64,000 nucleotides of DNA, taken from contig QAOA01007908.1 in assembly GCA_003255065.1 (NCBI GenBank), positions 595,624-659,623 on the forward strand, read 5' to 3'. Below are positions 52,051 through 63,462 of this stretch, piece by piece (the first letter of the stretch is position 1; each line of letters starts with the position of its first letter). The notes below the pieces were generated by a model that was not told where the DNA came from, did not search any database, and worked only from the letters and a program-made list of their open reading frames with translations. Source of the stretch: Cercis canadensis (lineage: Eukaryota; Streptophyta; Magnoliopsida; Fabales; Fabaceae). The translations under genes and the position numbers were made by a program.

Positions 52051-54925
52051 TCATGGTTGGTCTTCCCTTCTGTTCGGACATCGCCTCCTATTGTGGCCTT
52101 CTATGTGACAAAGACTACATTTTATGACGCCAGATGCAGATTCTCCCCAATCCATCTCGGTTCTAATTCGCCTAGAAGTTGGACGTCCTTTTTCCCTTAG
52201 CAATACACGATTTGGGATTATCTTAATTCTGCTGATAACTGGCCAATCATCTTCCCTACCAATAGGGTTAAACAGGCCACTATATGCATTGACAATGCTA
52301 TTAGTAGAGTACACTGGACTAACATACTTTCATGCATCGATTGCAATTGAGGCACACGCAGATATAGCGTGTGTGCACGGAATGTGAAGGGCTTGAAACT
52401 GACCACAACTGCACTTTTGATCCTGTAAATTCAAAGTGAATGATCATCCGCTAATATGTCCCATACAATCAAAAATCTCCTCCACTTCAAACGATCCATT
52501 GTCCCTATTAAACAGTATTGGACGATGTGATGATGCGTAATGGCTATTACGGGTCATTATCTTCTCGGCATCTTCAGTTCATGTTTTTCCACTAGCCAGC
52601 CTTGCCCTTGCTCTTTTTCTTCTCTCCATGAAAATACGATTCGTTCTGTAATATGTGGCTCTGACTAGGGCAGTAATAGGCATGTTACGAGCACCCTTCA
52701 ACGTTCCGTTTACACATTCAGCCAAATTAGTGGTCATTAGGCCATATCGTCTACGGTGGACATCGCCATGTTGTGTCCACTTCGTCTTATCAATACCATT
52801 GATATATTGCCAGACCTCTTCTTTCTTACATTCATCATGTATATCCGTCATTAGCTCCTCAAATTTGATAGACTCAAATTGGACACCTGTTAATTACCAT
52901 TAAAAATAAATGAATGTACTCGAAGACATCAAAATGTACGACAGACAGATAATATATTATATGTATTTGTCTAATATTCTTACCGGCTCTATAGATTTTG
53001 TGCTTCACAGACACATCTTTGAAGTTTGTGTTCCAATTGCTCACAACGTGACGCAAACAGAAAAAATTCTGAGCTAATGGTGCACACCACCCAACATTTA
53101 AATCTTCAATAGATGACAATATGCTCACATGCCGGTCTGAAATGAGTGCTAAATTCTGCATGTCCTTAGCCACGTGTTGTCTCAGATGCTTCAAAAACCA
53201 TGACCAGGCTTCTTTGGTTTCACTTTCCACGACGGCATAAGCTATAGGCAATGGAGAACAAGATCCATCCTGTGTAGTGACGATTAGCAAAGTCTGCTTA
53301 TACTTCCCATACAAGAAAGTTCCATCAATTTGGATCACCGGCTTACACCAACGGAATGCATCAATACATGGTTTGAAAGCCAAAAAAACACGCCAGAATC
53401 TCCTCACTGTCAGATCATTCATTGGCATTCCCATCCATCGATCATCTAGACACCATTCCACCACGGTTCCAGGAACATCTTTTCACAATGCGGCCATCCA
53501 TTTTGGTAATTTATTGTAACTCTCCTCCCAATCACCATATATATGAGCAATAGCTCTTTGCTTCGCAAGCCAAGCTTTCCTGTACGAAATTTGATAAGAG
53601 AATGTACTTCTGATACGCTCTTATATTAGTTTTATTGGCACATCTATTTTCTCCTCAATCATGCTAATAATCATTGTCGCGAACACCTTAACATCCAACT
53701 GTTTGTGATCTTGTGTTAAAGTGGCATTTCCGCAACTGTATGGGCCATTGTATTTTCTGATCTCCCATATATTTTTCTTACTTTTTAAGCAAGCCCTTAG
53801 TCTCCAATTGCATCCAGCACCATAATCTTGACACTCCAAAATTAATATATGTGGTTTTGACTCCTTCACCTTGAAATTATGATGTGTGTGAATGGAGTAT
53901 TGCTTAACAATTGACTGAAGATCCTCTTTGCTGGTGAACTGTTGACCTATTTGAAGTTCCTCGCCTCTTTGCCACCTACTATGTCCAACAACTCCTTCAA
54001 AAACATTAGTCTGTTGCAATGCCTCGAAGTTCACATACGAATAGTGTAGAGGAATGACTATCTGAATTGGTGTCACCTGATGGAGTTCCTCCCCAAGCGG
54101 TGGCACGTTCAAATCTAACACCTGCTGATATTCCTCATCATCACCTAATTCTTCCTCAATTGGCACGTACTCTGCTTCTTCATCATCACTTGTGTCCAAT
54201 AAAGGATCAATATGAGAGTTATCCCTATTTATATTCAGCTGCTCATTTCTACGTTCACTGCCTCCAACTTCATATTCTTCAACCAGCCTTGTACGAACAT
54301 TTGAACCTAACAACGGATTGTTACATTCATTCACATGGACTCTTTCAGGGATACGAGCTTAGCTAGAACTAGTCAAACCATGCTGAAACCCATATGAACC
54401 AAGTTCTGGTTAATAACAAAGTTCTGCTTCTATCCCTTCTTGACTATATGGAGGATAAGAAGTAGGGATTGAACAAGCAACACTTGCATCAACACCTTGT
54501 GCATCATCATCTTGTTCATCACCATTTTGTTCATCGTCATCTTGTTCATCACCATCTTCTTCATCACCATCTTCATCATCATCATCTCCACCAACTTCAT
54601 CTTCAATAATTTTCGCCTCAACATAAATCTCAATGGCACCAAGAGATTTAAGTTGACTATGATTCTCAAACATTGACTCCACATCTTCATCAGAGCTCAG
54701 CTCAAATACATTATAAAATAATGGATTAACAGATATAGGAACTCGATAAATAATTTTGTCAACAACTGCATTTTCTGGAAGACCTAATTTTCGATGAACA
54801 TAAAATTGTAACTGTTGTAATCCACATCTGTTCTTCAAATTTAAACCAATGGGTCTAGGACCATTATACATCACACCTTGAGAACCATCATATATCTGAC
54901 CATTGTAATAAACTAATAGAAGCAT
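52051..54925 (-). pseudogene. MuDR/Mutator-type transposase, decayed by in-frame stops only
   Basis: DDE transposase of the Mutator superfamily. Two exons, 52984-54925 and 52051-52886, share one frame of about 926 codons. Domains in order: an N-terminal PB1-like segment (LLLVYYNGQIYDG), an Asp/Glu-rich linker, the MuDR DNA-binding zinc region (GEELQIGQQFTSKEDLQSIV ... ECQDYGAGCNWRLRA), the catalytic MULE domain (VIQIDGTFLYGKYKQTLLIV, ESETKEAWSWFLKHLR, LISDRH), a SWIM zinc finger (CSCGQFQALHIPCTHAISAC) and a C-terminal CCHC knuckle (CSLCHIEGHNRRRCP). Seven stops (three TAA, four TGA) interrupt the frame, with no net frameshift; most fit CAA-to-TAA or CGA-to-TGA, one fits TGG-to-TGA. The start at 54925 fits the family. 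It is convergent with the PMD gene. No active protein is expected. Confidence 0.9.
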
Positions 54926-55249
54926 CTTCCTCCTAAAATATCAATAATATATATCATTAAAAATTTCTCAATTAAAATCTAAGTCCTAATAAAATTTAAC
55001 ATCAAACTTAAACTAAATACTAATAAAAATTATATACATCAAAATATATTAAATTAAAATAAAACTATAAATGTACCTGAATTGCTTTCACAATTATAAC
55101 TTGCACTGGCTATCACAAACTTGTACACTTCCACCACTTCAACAGACTTAGTTAGACTCAATTCTCTCTCAAAATTTTCAGATTTCAACTTATGCATTTA
55201 GAGGACGTGAGGTTCAGGTATTTATAGAAGACATTCGTTCTTAAAAATG

Positions 55250-55762
55250 CAATTTTGCAATGTGCTACAGTGTTGGCGTTTACCAGAAACAATTTGACGT
55301 TTTCCAGAAGTAAACCCGTGTTTCCCACTGTTCTGAAGCAAAAAAGCTAATTTGATTCAGCGTTTATTAGTTAAAAAACACATAATCATTTGGCGTTTTA
55401 TACATAAAACGCCAAAATGATTATGCGTTTTTAATTAATAAACGCCGAATCAAATTGGCGTTTTTGCTTGCCCCGAGGAACTGTCAGGTTGCCATTCGCG
55501 TTTTCCTCCTTATTCAATTTGGCATTTTTTTTACATAAAACGCTTTTTTGTTTCCGCGTTTATTGATTAAAACGCCCAATTAATTTGACGTTTTATTACT
55601 AAAACAAATTGACGTTTATTAGACGTAAAAACTGACCCAATTTCGTAAATAGTTTATAAACTAACCTCATTAAGTAATTAATTATTAAAATAGCATTATT
55701 TTAGTTAATTTTATAATTAAGTAATTAATTATTAAAATAGCATTATTTTAGTTAATTTTTCC
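55250..55762 (-). repeat. Right terminal inverted repeat with palindrome array and duplicated end
   Basis: Mirror of the left TIR region, with GCGTTT/AAACGC half-sites from 55262 to 55620, including the clear palindrome AAACGCCGAATCAAATTGGC followed by GTTT near 55441. The terminal segment is duplicated: 55671-55717 and 55718-55762 are nearly the same (TAAGTAATTAATTATTAAAA...). Only the second copy reaches the TIR tip. Confidence 0.8.
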
Positions 55763-56590
55763 TTGTTCCCCAGTAGTTTATACATCATATAATGGAATCT
55801 CTCGTGAGCTACCCTTTTCGGTTCAGGTCACGAATTTGACTCAAATCAATATGTCAATGAATAGTTTTACTTGTCTGATTACAGAGGAATGTGGGATATT
55901 GAAGATTTTGGTGGTAGCGAATCTGTATTCAAATCATATCTGGTATCTTCTTGCTGGAATAAATCTTAACTAGATCATGTATTAATAATATTGCCATTTT
56001 AAAAAAGCATGCATGGTGTTGCTTGGGACAAGCTTGAAACATTACTGCAATCATTTGCTCCACAGAAATGCGGGCATTGCACATGTTTGCTATGCCTCTT
56101 GACTGTCTCATTCCATCTTTTGAGAATGTTCCGCAATGACTTTGATAAGTTTCCACCTCCATGAAATTAAAGTGCATATCTACTTATTCATGAATTGACT
56201 TCAAAAACTCTACCACCACCTCTCTTAATTTGGCACACGTCTTCTAATTTTAAAACTTTAAACTTTAAACCCAACCCCCAATTCCTAAAATTATAAATGC
56301 TATATAAGGATTTTTTTTTTCTAATGTGTACTATATAACAAGATATTGTATGAGTCTCAAAGGCATTAGCCAAGTAAGAATAGTTTGAATTATTAGAAGT
56401 CATTTCAGTTCTCTCTTATTCTCTCTCTAATATTTTATTTTCTAGCTTGCTTATTTATTGTTAGGCCTACCATACTTTTATGTGGTGTAGAACTTCTAAA
56501 TTTTCTATTAGTCTGAGTTATGTTTGCTGTAAATTTTATTTCATCCTATTTAGAAAAAGACAGAGAAATTCTTGTGTGAATTAAACACCA
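55763..56590. other. Intergenic DNA, no gene seen
   Basis: No supported coding region; the minus-strand ORFs at 55929-56403 show no family features. Confidence 0.45.
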
Positions 56591-58042
56591 CTTATCCTTA
56601 CAATATATTGTTAGGAAGGATGGAGTCTTCTTAGATTGAGAGCAATTCACAACTATACTGATTTAACAAAAACCTTTTAGTTTATGTTCCTATTTTTTTT
56701 TTTTTTTAGTTTTGTCGAGACTGCTGTTTTGTAGGGCTAGGGTGTTAGATATATGCCATGACATTGAAATTCAAATAAAGTCATCTATAGTTTAAACACA
56801 AGAGTTTGATATAAATGTTTTTAAAAACTTTAAACAGTCCCGTAATTTGCAGGGAGATTTCCTAGAATTTGTTTGCCATAGCATAATAGTTTTCATCGAG
56901 TTTAATTAAAACATTTATCCATTTTTTAGTCTATAAAAAATATCAAGATTTAATTTCTTCCATGGTTTTTGATGCACATTAACCTGTTTTGATGCTTTCA
57001 ACTGCAAAAATCCTCATGATTAATTTTCTTATTTAATCCTGAAAATATCGTCATGGTTCATGAGCTTCCATTTCTATTTTGTATTTTCTTTGTCTGTAAA
57101 ACATGATATGGAATAGGCTGATGAATCATGGATTCTACTCTGGACTAGAGAATGAAGGATTGTTCTGGTTAATTTAATTGAACTGTCTCTTCTCATTTAA
57201 AGTGGAAAATGTTTGTCTAATGAACTTATGGGATTATCTTTGCACTTGATCGCATTAGAAGGTAGAAGCAGTACTTTTTGGATGCTTCCAGTATTAGCAT
57301 GTCAAATTTTATATGAATTAAACATAAATTAATGGCATTTACTTATATTTCAAAAGTGTATTATCAGTTAAAATAAAATAATTCAATAGAATACTAGTTA
57401 TTTCTTAAATTTTATGAAATTTCATTCATGTGATCTTCATTATGAAAACTTTCAATTTAATGGTTGGATCAATGAAATTCAAATTATATGAAAAGTTATT
57501 TAAAGGTGTAAGTCTATCAAGTCTTACACCCCGTATACATGGATCCTCACTCATTCCCATATATTTATAATTTTGTTTGTTTCCACTTTTTAGTCATATA
57601 TCATAGATATTTTGAATTGACGAGCTGACATGTTTTTATCATTTTCATTGTGGTCCTTTGATGGGTCTTTAACAAGTCATGACAAACAGAATCATCATGG
57701 CAGAACACATATATGGTGTTACATTTCATATTTTCCATCTCAATAGTCAATTCTTGAGGACCCCTGTGCATGGTGATGATAGGAACGGGATGCAGACAAT
57801 GCGAAATCCTTGTCCCATTTTGGAAATAAATTCCTTTTTGAGGCATTCATCACAAGTAATTTTAATTTTATTTTTCCTTTTCATTCATTCTCTGAACTAT
57901 TATTGAGGATGCAAGTCACTTGCTTAAATGAATACATTTCCTCTGTTTTCTTCCTCCCGTTAGCTTTCATAAAGCATAGGACTTGAAAAAATTTGTAGCA
58001 AACTGTGGCTTCAAAGACAAATACGAAAATTCCATTCTCATT
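56591..58042. repeat. Noncoding segmental duplication, copy 2
   Basis: Matches 60919-62312 over its length in the same orientation, and 42108-42940 over the first part. An open minus-strand frame occurs in both long copies (57601-57846 and 61867-62118; MPQKXIYFQNXTRISXCLH), but it has no recognisable domain. The duplication resumes after a non-matching stretch at 59037-59176, matching 62565-62705. Confidence 0.85.
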
Positions 58043-58399
58043 TACCCCTTGAGATTCTTTGGTTGAATTGTAAAGACCACACTTATGTTATTCTCAATTC
58101 TTGTTAAGCTAGTTATTGCACTGACTTCAAGAATGTCGGTTGTAATTTCCTTCAGTGTTCGTATGTTGTTAAACCTTTAATTACATAGTTGGTCTCAATG
58201 CTTATCAGTTTTAAGTTTTTGATAATTGATTGTACAACAATGCTGTTAGAATGTGGTCCTTCTGTTAGTTAGTTATCTAGTAAATAACTGAAATAGTTTA
58301 TGTGTAACTAAATTATTATTTTTTCTTGTTAATCACATTTTCTTAACAAATTACTCTTATATTTAAGTCAGAGATAAAAACAAAAAAACAAAGCAAAAG

Positions 58400-58790
58400 A
58401 TGTTAACGATGGGGAATTGGGGATGGGGAAAGCAAGCTGTCAATGTGGTCTGCGTAACCCACAGTGGAAATAGAATCACCCAACTTGGCTTCCTCTTGCT
58501 TCTCAATATCCTTAATCCACAACCCAGTATCCTCAGCTTCTTCAACATATAATCCTTTTTCATATTCTCCAAGCTAGAAAGTGCACCATTCCCATGGTTC
58601 ACCCACTTCTCTTGCTGTTAGGTCTTGGACCCCTTTCCTCTCTTGTTCCAATTCTAGTTCATCTACTCAACAAACGCCTTCATCTCAGCATCGTCAACAT
58701 TGCGATGGAACAGATATTCACACCTGAGGGGAAATTCCCCAAGTTTAGAGAGTAGAGTCTGCATTGAAATGGGATTTCGCAACAATGGAA
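58400..58790 (-). pseudogene. Relic of an unidentified protein-coding gene
   Basis: The minus strand reads in protein-like fashion but in more than one frame: MQTLLSKLGEFPLRCEYLFH with DDAEMKAFVE (about 58660-58770), then in another frame ELELEQERKGVQDLTAREVG and EPWEW, a stop, and LGEYEKGLYVEEAEDTGLWI, ending LGDSISTVGYADHIDSLL near 58430. The acidic, intronless, conserved-looking character suggests a processed or truncated gene copy. I cannot name the family. At least one frame change and one internal stop are present. Confidence 0.4.
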
Positions 58791-59036
58791 CATAGCGTAT
58801 GAAATCATTTCGTTATAGAATTACAAGCTGTAATTCGCACAAGGGCGTGCGTTCCCTCCTCATGTGATTGGATCTCTTGAAGTCTCCTCCTCTCCTTCCG
58901 TCCAACCTTTACATATCTTGTTTTTGTTTTTGTTTTAAACTTGGCTTAATAATTAGAGTTAATTTGCTAACAAAAGGAGATTAAAAATAAAAATTATTTT
59001 TTAGTAATACATTTGCTATTTCTATTACTACATTTT

Positions 59037-59176
59037 CAAATAAGGAGGGAAGTGGGATTGGGGATCTTTCTTCCACTTTAAAATTGTATTAATGGGGAAT
59101 GAACATTTAGCTTCACAACAATACACAAGTTGTACAATTGGCAATGTGAGTTCAGGTGCTTTCACTTTTTTTCATT
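59037..59176. repeat. Outlying part of the segmental duplication
   Basis: AAGTGGGATTGGGGATCTTT through CAATACACAAGTTGTACA matches 62565-62705. It lies about 1 kb beyond the main copy-2 block, while the gap in the other copy is only about 250 bp. The unidentified relic at 58400-58790 lies in that extra sequence, so it may have been inserted or lost. Confidence 0.75.
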
Positions 59177-60360
59177 TATTTTTTCCCTGTCAAACTCATA
59201 TTCTTATATATGTGCAATTGTGATTTGAAAGTTGTAGAAATATCATTACTTTATGTATATGTGAGCATTGTTATTTTTTGACTTGTACCGTGTAAACTAT
59301 AAATTTAAGTACACACATGTTTAGACAGACAAAGAAAATAAAATAGATGAAGCTTTGATTTTTCTTATGCCCCACTTACATTTATTTTATGATTTATGTT
59401 CTACAATGATGTAGCCCTTGTAATGTTTACTTTCACCAGGAACAGATTATGGAAAAAGCGATTTTGGAAAGGTACCCAATAAGTAATTTATATGAAGGAT
59501 GAAGATCCTACCCTGCCATTGTCTAAGCTGGGATAAAAACATATTACTTGTCTTTGTTTTCCTGGTTTAACAGACAATAGTTGGTAGTTGGCTTTCTCCC
59601 TTGTGTCCTGGACATTTTCATATTTTCTTAGTTGTATGTATAGCCTTGACTCAGTGTGTAGAAGATGAAGCGTTTCTTGATGTCCATTTGGTTGCTCTGA
59701 ACAAATTTGTTTATTTATGATTGATCCAAACGCTACATAGAGAACGCAAATCTGCTATACAATAACGAACAAACCTGAGAGAAATTCGAAAGAACACAAA
59801 ATCAAAAACACAAACAAGACATCAAGATGCAGCTGCTTGCTCTCCCCTGCTACAAGGTGGTTGGCCATGCTGGAAGATTTCCAATTTATGCATCATAACA
59901 AGGTCAGAGGCTATTGTGATACAAGCACTCCCCCTCTGACAATAGGTAATTGGATCTACGGGTCTTGATAAGTACTTTGTGGTGAAGCATTGTTGCTTCA
60001 AAGCCTTCACATGCTCCTGTTTCCTTGTGGAAACTATGTTTGTGGTGTTATTTTACCATCTAATTGCTTAGGTGCATTTTGCTGGAAGCATTCTTGTGAT
60101 GATTTTTGGCACCTGTGAGCGCACAACAACTTGCTCAAGACTTGAGTTGCACCGAATATTACTTGTTATGCAAGAATTAAAATCAGCACATTTAGGAAGA
60201 GACAATAATCAGTATGTTTGCCGAAACTTTGTTTACTCTTCTCCCTGTTACCAAGTTCTAGTTGTGTAGGTGATTTTTGCCTATTAACTTTTTATTAACA
60301 ATTTCCAAATCTTTAATTTTATCTTGTACTTTAGCCTTATTCCTTCTGATGGCTTTTGAA
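59177..60360. other. Intergenic DNA, no gene assigned
   Basis: An open minus-strand frame of 62 codons at 59822-60010 (MKALKQQCFTTKYLSRPVDP) and a 65-codon plus-strand frame at 60072-60269 have somewhat gene-like composition, but no domain was recognised. No other feature is supported. Confidence 0.4.
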
Positions 60361-60364
60361 TTTT

Positions 60365-60600
60365 GGAACTAATGAGTGTTGTGAAAATTCCAACGCAAGT
60401 ATATGTTGTCGTTTGCAAGTAATAAAATGAGATCAATTTATCGTTCCCACGAGGACTAATGTACCAACTACCGAAATAGGGTTAACCTTAACTTTATCTA
60501 ATCAATCGATAAGAAGATATTTCAATGAAACAACTAAAAATAGAATGAAAACAATGTAAACCAGAAAAATAGCAAATTAAACCAGAAAAATTATANGCAA
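60365..60600. mobile_element. Possible LTR-retroelement fragment
   Basis: A stretch with CCAACGCAAGTATATGTTGT and ATCGTTCCCACGAGGAC resembles a sequence often seen at the edges of plant LTR retroelements. It is short, with no polymerase region and no second LTR seen, and an n lies at 60596. It would be an old, broken fossil. The assignment is from general recollection and weak. Confidence 0.3.
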
Positions 60601-60918
60601 TTTCTTTTGAAACCTTTTGTACAACACGACCTCTAAAATAGTAGGAAAACACAAGTGGGGGTTTTGTACGTCATTGAAACAAGCAAGCTCTTCCATTCAA
60701 TATCTTGCTTATTCACAGTTCAATTACTTGAGATGTTTCTTATTCAATGCACCAAAGAAAAAGCTTGGGATGTCATAAAATAATGTAAGTCACAAACTCC
60801 AAAGACAGAAAGCTTCTAAGAGTGGTTTTGCTCAAATTGGCTACATAAGGCTGACCATTTATAGTCCACCTTAAATAATTCTTGTCGGGCTTTTTTGTGA
60901 TCATCGGTCATTTGAGAC

Positions 60919-62705
60919 TTATCCTTACAATATATTGTTAGGAAGGATGGAGTATTCTTAGATTGAGAGCAATTCACAATTATACTGATTTAACAAAAAC
61001 CTTTTAGTTTATATTTATATATTTTTTTTCAGTTTTGTCGAGACTGCTGTTTTGTAGGGCTAGGGTGTTAGATATATGCTATGACATTGAAATTCAAATG
61101 AAGTCGTCTATAGTTTAAACACAAGAGTTTGATAAATTTTTTAAAAAACTTTAAACAGTCCCATAATTTGCAGGGAGATTTGCTAGAATTTGTTTGCCAT
61201 AGCATAACAGTTTTCATCATGTTTAAAACATTTATCCATTTTTTAGTCCATACAAAATTTCAAGATTTAATTGCTTCCATGGTTTTTGATACACATTAAC
61301 CTGTTTTGATGCTTACAACTGCAAAAGTCCTCATGATTCATTTTCTTATTTAATCCTGAAAATGTCGTCATGGTTCATGAGTTTCCATTTCTATTTTGTA
61401 TTTTCTTTGTCTGTAAAACATGATATGGAATAGGCTGATGGATCATGGATTCTACTCTGGACTAGAGAATGAAGGATTGTTCTAGTTAATTTAATTGAAC
61501 TGTCTCTTCTTGTTTAAAGTGGAAAATGTTTGTCTACTGAACTTATGGGATTATCTTTGCACTTGATGACATTAGAAGGTAGAAGCAATACTTTTTGGAT
61601 GCTTCCACAGTATTAGCATGTCAAATTTTACATGAATTGGACATAAATTGATGACATTTACTTATATTTCAAAAGTGTATTATCAGTTAAAATAAAATAA
61701 TTTAATAGAATACCAATTATTTCTTAAATTTTACGAAATTTCATTCATGTGATCTATATTATGAAAACTTTCAATTTAATGGTTAGATAAATGAAATTCA
61801 AATTATATGGATCCTCACTCATTTCGTATATATTTATAATTTTACAATTTTGTTTGTTTCCACTTTTTAGTCATATGGATATTTTGAATTGATAAGCTCA
61901 CATATTTTTATCATTTTCATTGTGGTCTTCTGATGGGTCTTTAACAAGCCATGACAAACAGAATCATCATGATAGAACACATACATGGTGTTACATTTCA
62001 CATTTTCCATCTCAATAGTCAATTCTTGAGGACCCCTGTGCATGGTAATGATAGGAACATGATGCAGACAATACGAAATCCTTGTCCGATTTTGGAAATA
62101 AATGCTTTTTTGAGGCATTTATCAAAAGTAATTTTATTTTTCCTTTTCATTCATTCTGTGAACTATTATTGAGGATGGAAGGAAGTCACTTGCTTAAATG
62201 AATACATTTTCTCTGTTTTCTTCCTCCTGTTAGCTTTCATAAAGCATAGGACTTGGACATATTTGTAGCAAACTATGGCTTCAAAGACAAATACGAAAAT
62301 TCCATTCTTATTTTTAAAAATTGTTTGGCTATTTTGGTGCAGGATCTATATTTGCTAATTGGTTATTTATAAACTGAGGATTCAAGTTAAGACTTTGGGC
62401 ACTTTGGGCTGAATGACATAGCAGATAGCTTAAGACTTTTGCAGTATGTAGATAGCATTCAGGTTCCAACAAAATGGCAATTATATTATAAATTTTGTCA
62501 AGATTTTCTTATTTTGTATAACTGCAGGGGATCACAACTATAATCCTTTCTTTGTTCCATTTTTCAAATAAGGAGAGAAGTGGGATTGGGGATCTTTCTT
62601 CCACTTTAAAATTGTATTCACGGGGAATGATATTTTCACAACATTTAGCTTCACAACAATACACAAGTTGTACAGTTGGTAATGTGACTTATGGTGTTTT
62701 CACTT
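60919..62705. repeat. Noncoding segmental duplication, copy 3
   Basis: 60919-62312 matches 56591-58042, and 62565-62705 matches 59037-59176. Small indels and scattered substitutions separate the copies. No conserved gene is carried. Copy 1 at 42108-42940 covers only the first half. Confidence 0.85.
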
Positions 62706-62734
62706 TTTTTAATTTATTTTTTTTGAACTGAAAC

Positions 62735-63215
62735 TCCATTTTTGTCCCTCACTATATTGGACGTTCTCAATTTCATCCCCCAGTGCAATATTTTTTCAAT
62801 TTAGTCTTTCACTTATAAAATTCGCTTTAATAAAATCCCTCCGTCTAATTTTTGCTAATTTCACTGATAGAAATGCTAATATGACAGTTAAAATGTGATG
62901 TGTCACTGTTAAATACCACATCCCAAGCCTATGTGTAATATCATTTGTTGACTTGGCCGAAACAAGCTGACTATTTTTGTCCCTCACTATATTGGACATT
63001 CTCAATTTCATTCCCCAATGCAATATTTTTTCAATTTAGTCTTTCACTTATAAAATTCACTTCAATAAAATTCTTTCGTCTAATTTTTACTAATTTTACT
63101 GATAAAAATACTGATGTGACAGTTAAAAGGTGATGTATCACTGTTAAATTCCACCTCAAAAGCCTACGTGTAATATCATTTGTTGACTCGGCCGAAACAA
63201 GCTGCACTAATGAGA
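62735..63215. repeat. Two-unit tandem repeat of about 235 bp
   Basis: TTTTTGTCCCTCACTATATT begins each unit (about 62740 and 62975), and each ends near TGTTGACTYGGCCGAAACAA. The units differ at a few per cent of positions. The wording TTTTTGTCCCTCAC...CAATTTAGTC resembles the TIR regions of plant MULEs, but no inverted partner is visible. Confidence 0.85.
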
Positions 63216-63462
63216 GTTGGGCCGAAACAAAATGGGCTGGTGTAATTGGGCCTAAGTTAAGGTACTGTATTAAATTTTCATGTTTGGCCCAAAAATAGAA
63301 AACAAATTTTCTTAAATAAATATAAAAAAGGAAAAAGAATTAAACTGGTATTATGAAAGCATTCCACGGAGGAAGCATAGCACCGAGTGAGCTGCTGCGT
63401 TGGCTTTGCACAGTTAGCTTCATGGACACTCGGACACAAGTCATTGGGTTTGGCTTGGGTAT

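Larger units (their letters stand above)
47159..55762. mobile_element. Large MULE-type element carrying PMD gene, two small ORFs and MuDR transposase
   Basis: Bounded by inverted ends: GGGAAAATTAACTAAAATAA from 47159, and GGAAAAATTAACTAAAATAA read backwards from 55762. The TIR regions (47159-47575 and 55250-55762) contain arrays of AAACGC/GCGTTT palindromes. Inside, left to right: telomere-like motifs (47880-48180), the PMD gene (+, 48351-50625), two small ORFs (-, 50917-51318 and 51443-51877) and the MuDR-type transposase (-, 52051-54925). No 9-bp target duplication was found (ATAAGAAAG before, TTGTTCCCC after), so an end may have been rearranged; the last 47 bp are duplicated at the right end. 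About 8.6 kb. It is decayed by in-frame stops but has few length changes. Confidence 0.85.

Noticed and set aside
54430-54690. Met/Lys-rich minus-strand frame MKMVMKKMVMNKM
   Set aside because: Out-of-frame shadow of the Asp/Glu-rich linker of the transposase.
57601-57846. Frame MPQKGIYFQNGTRISHCL as a gene
   Set aside because: It is shared with the duplicate at 61867-62118, but has no domain, introns or start context; kept only as an observation on the repeat.
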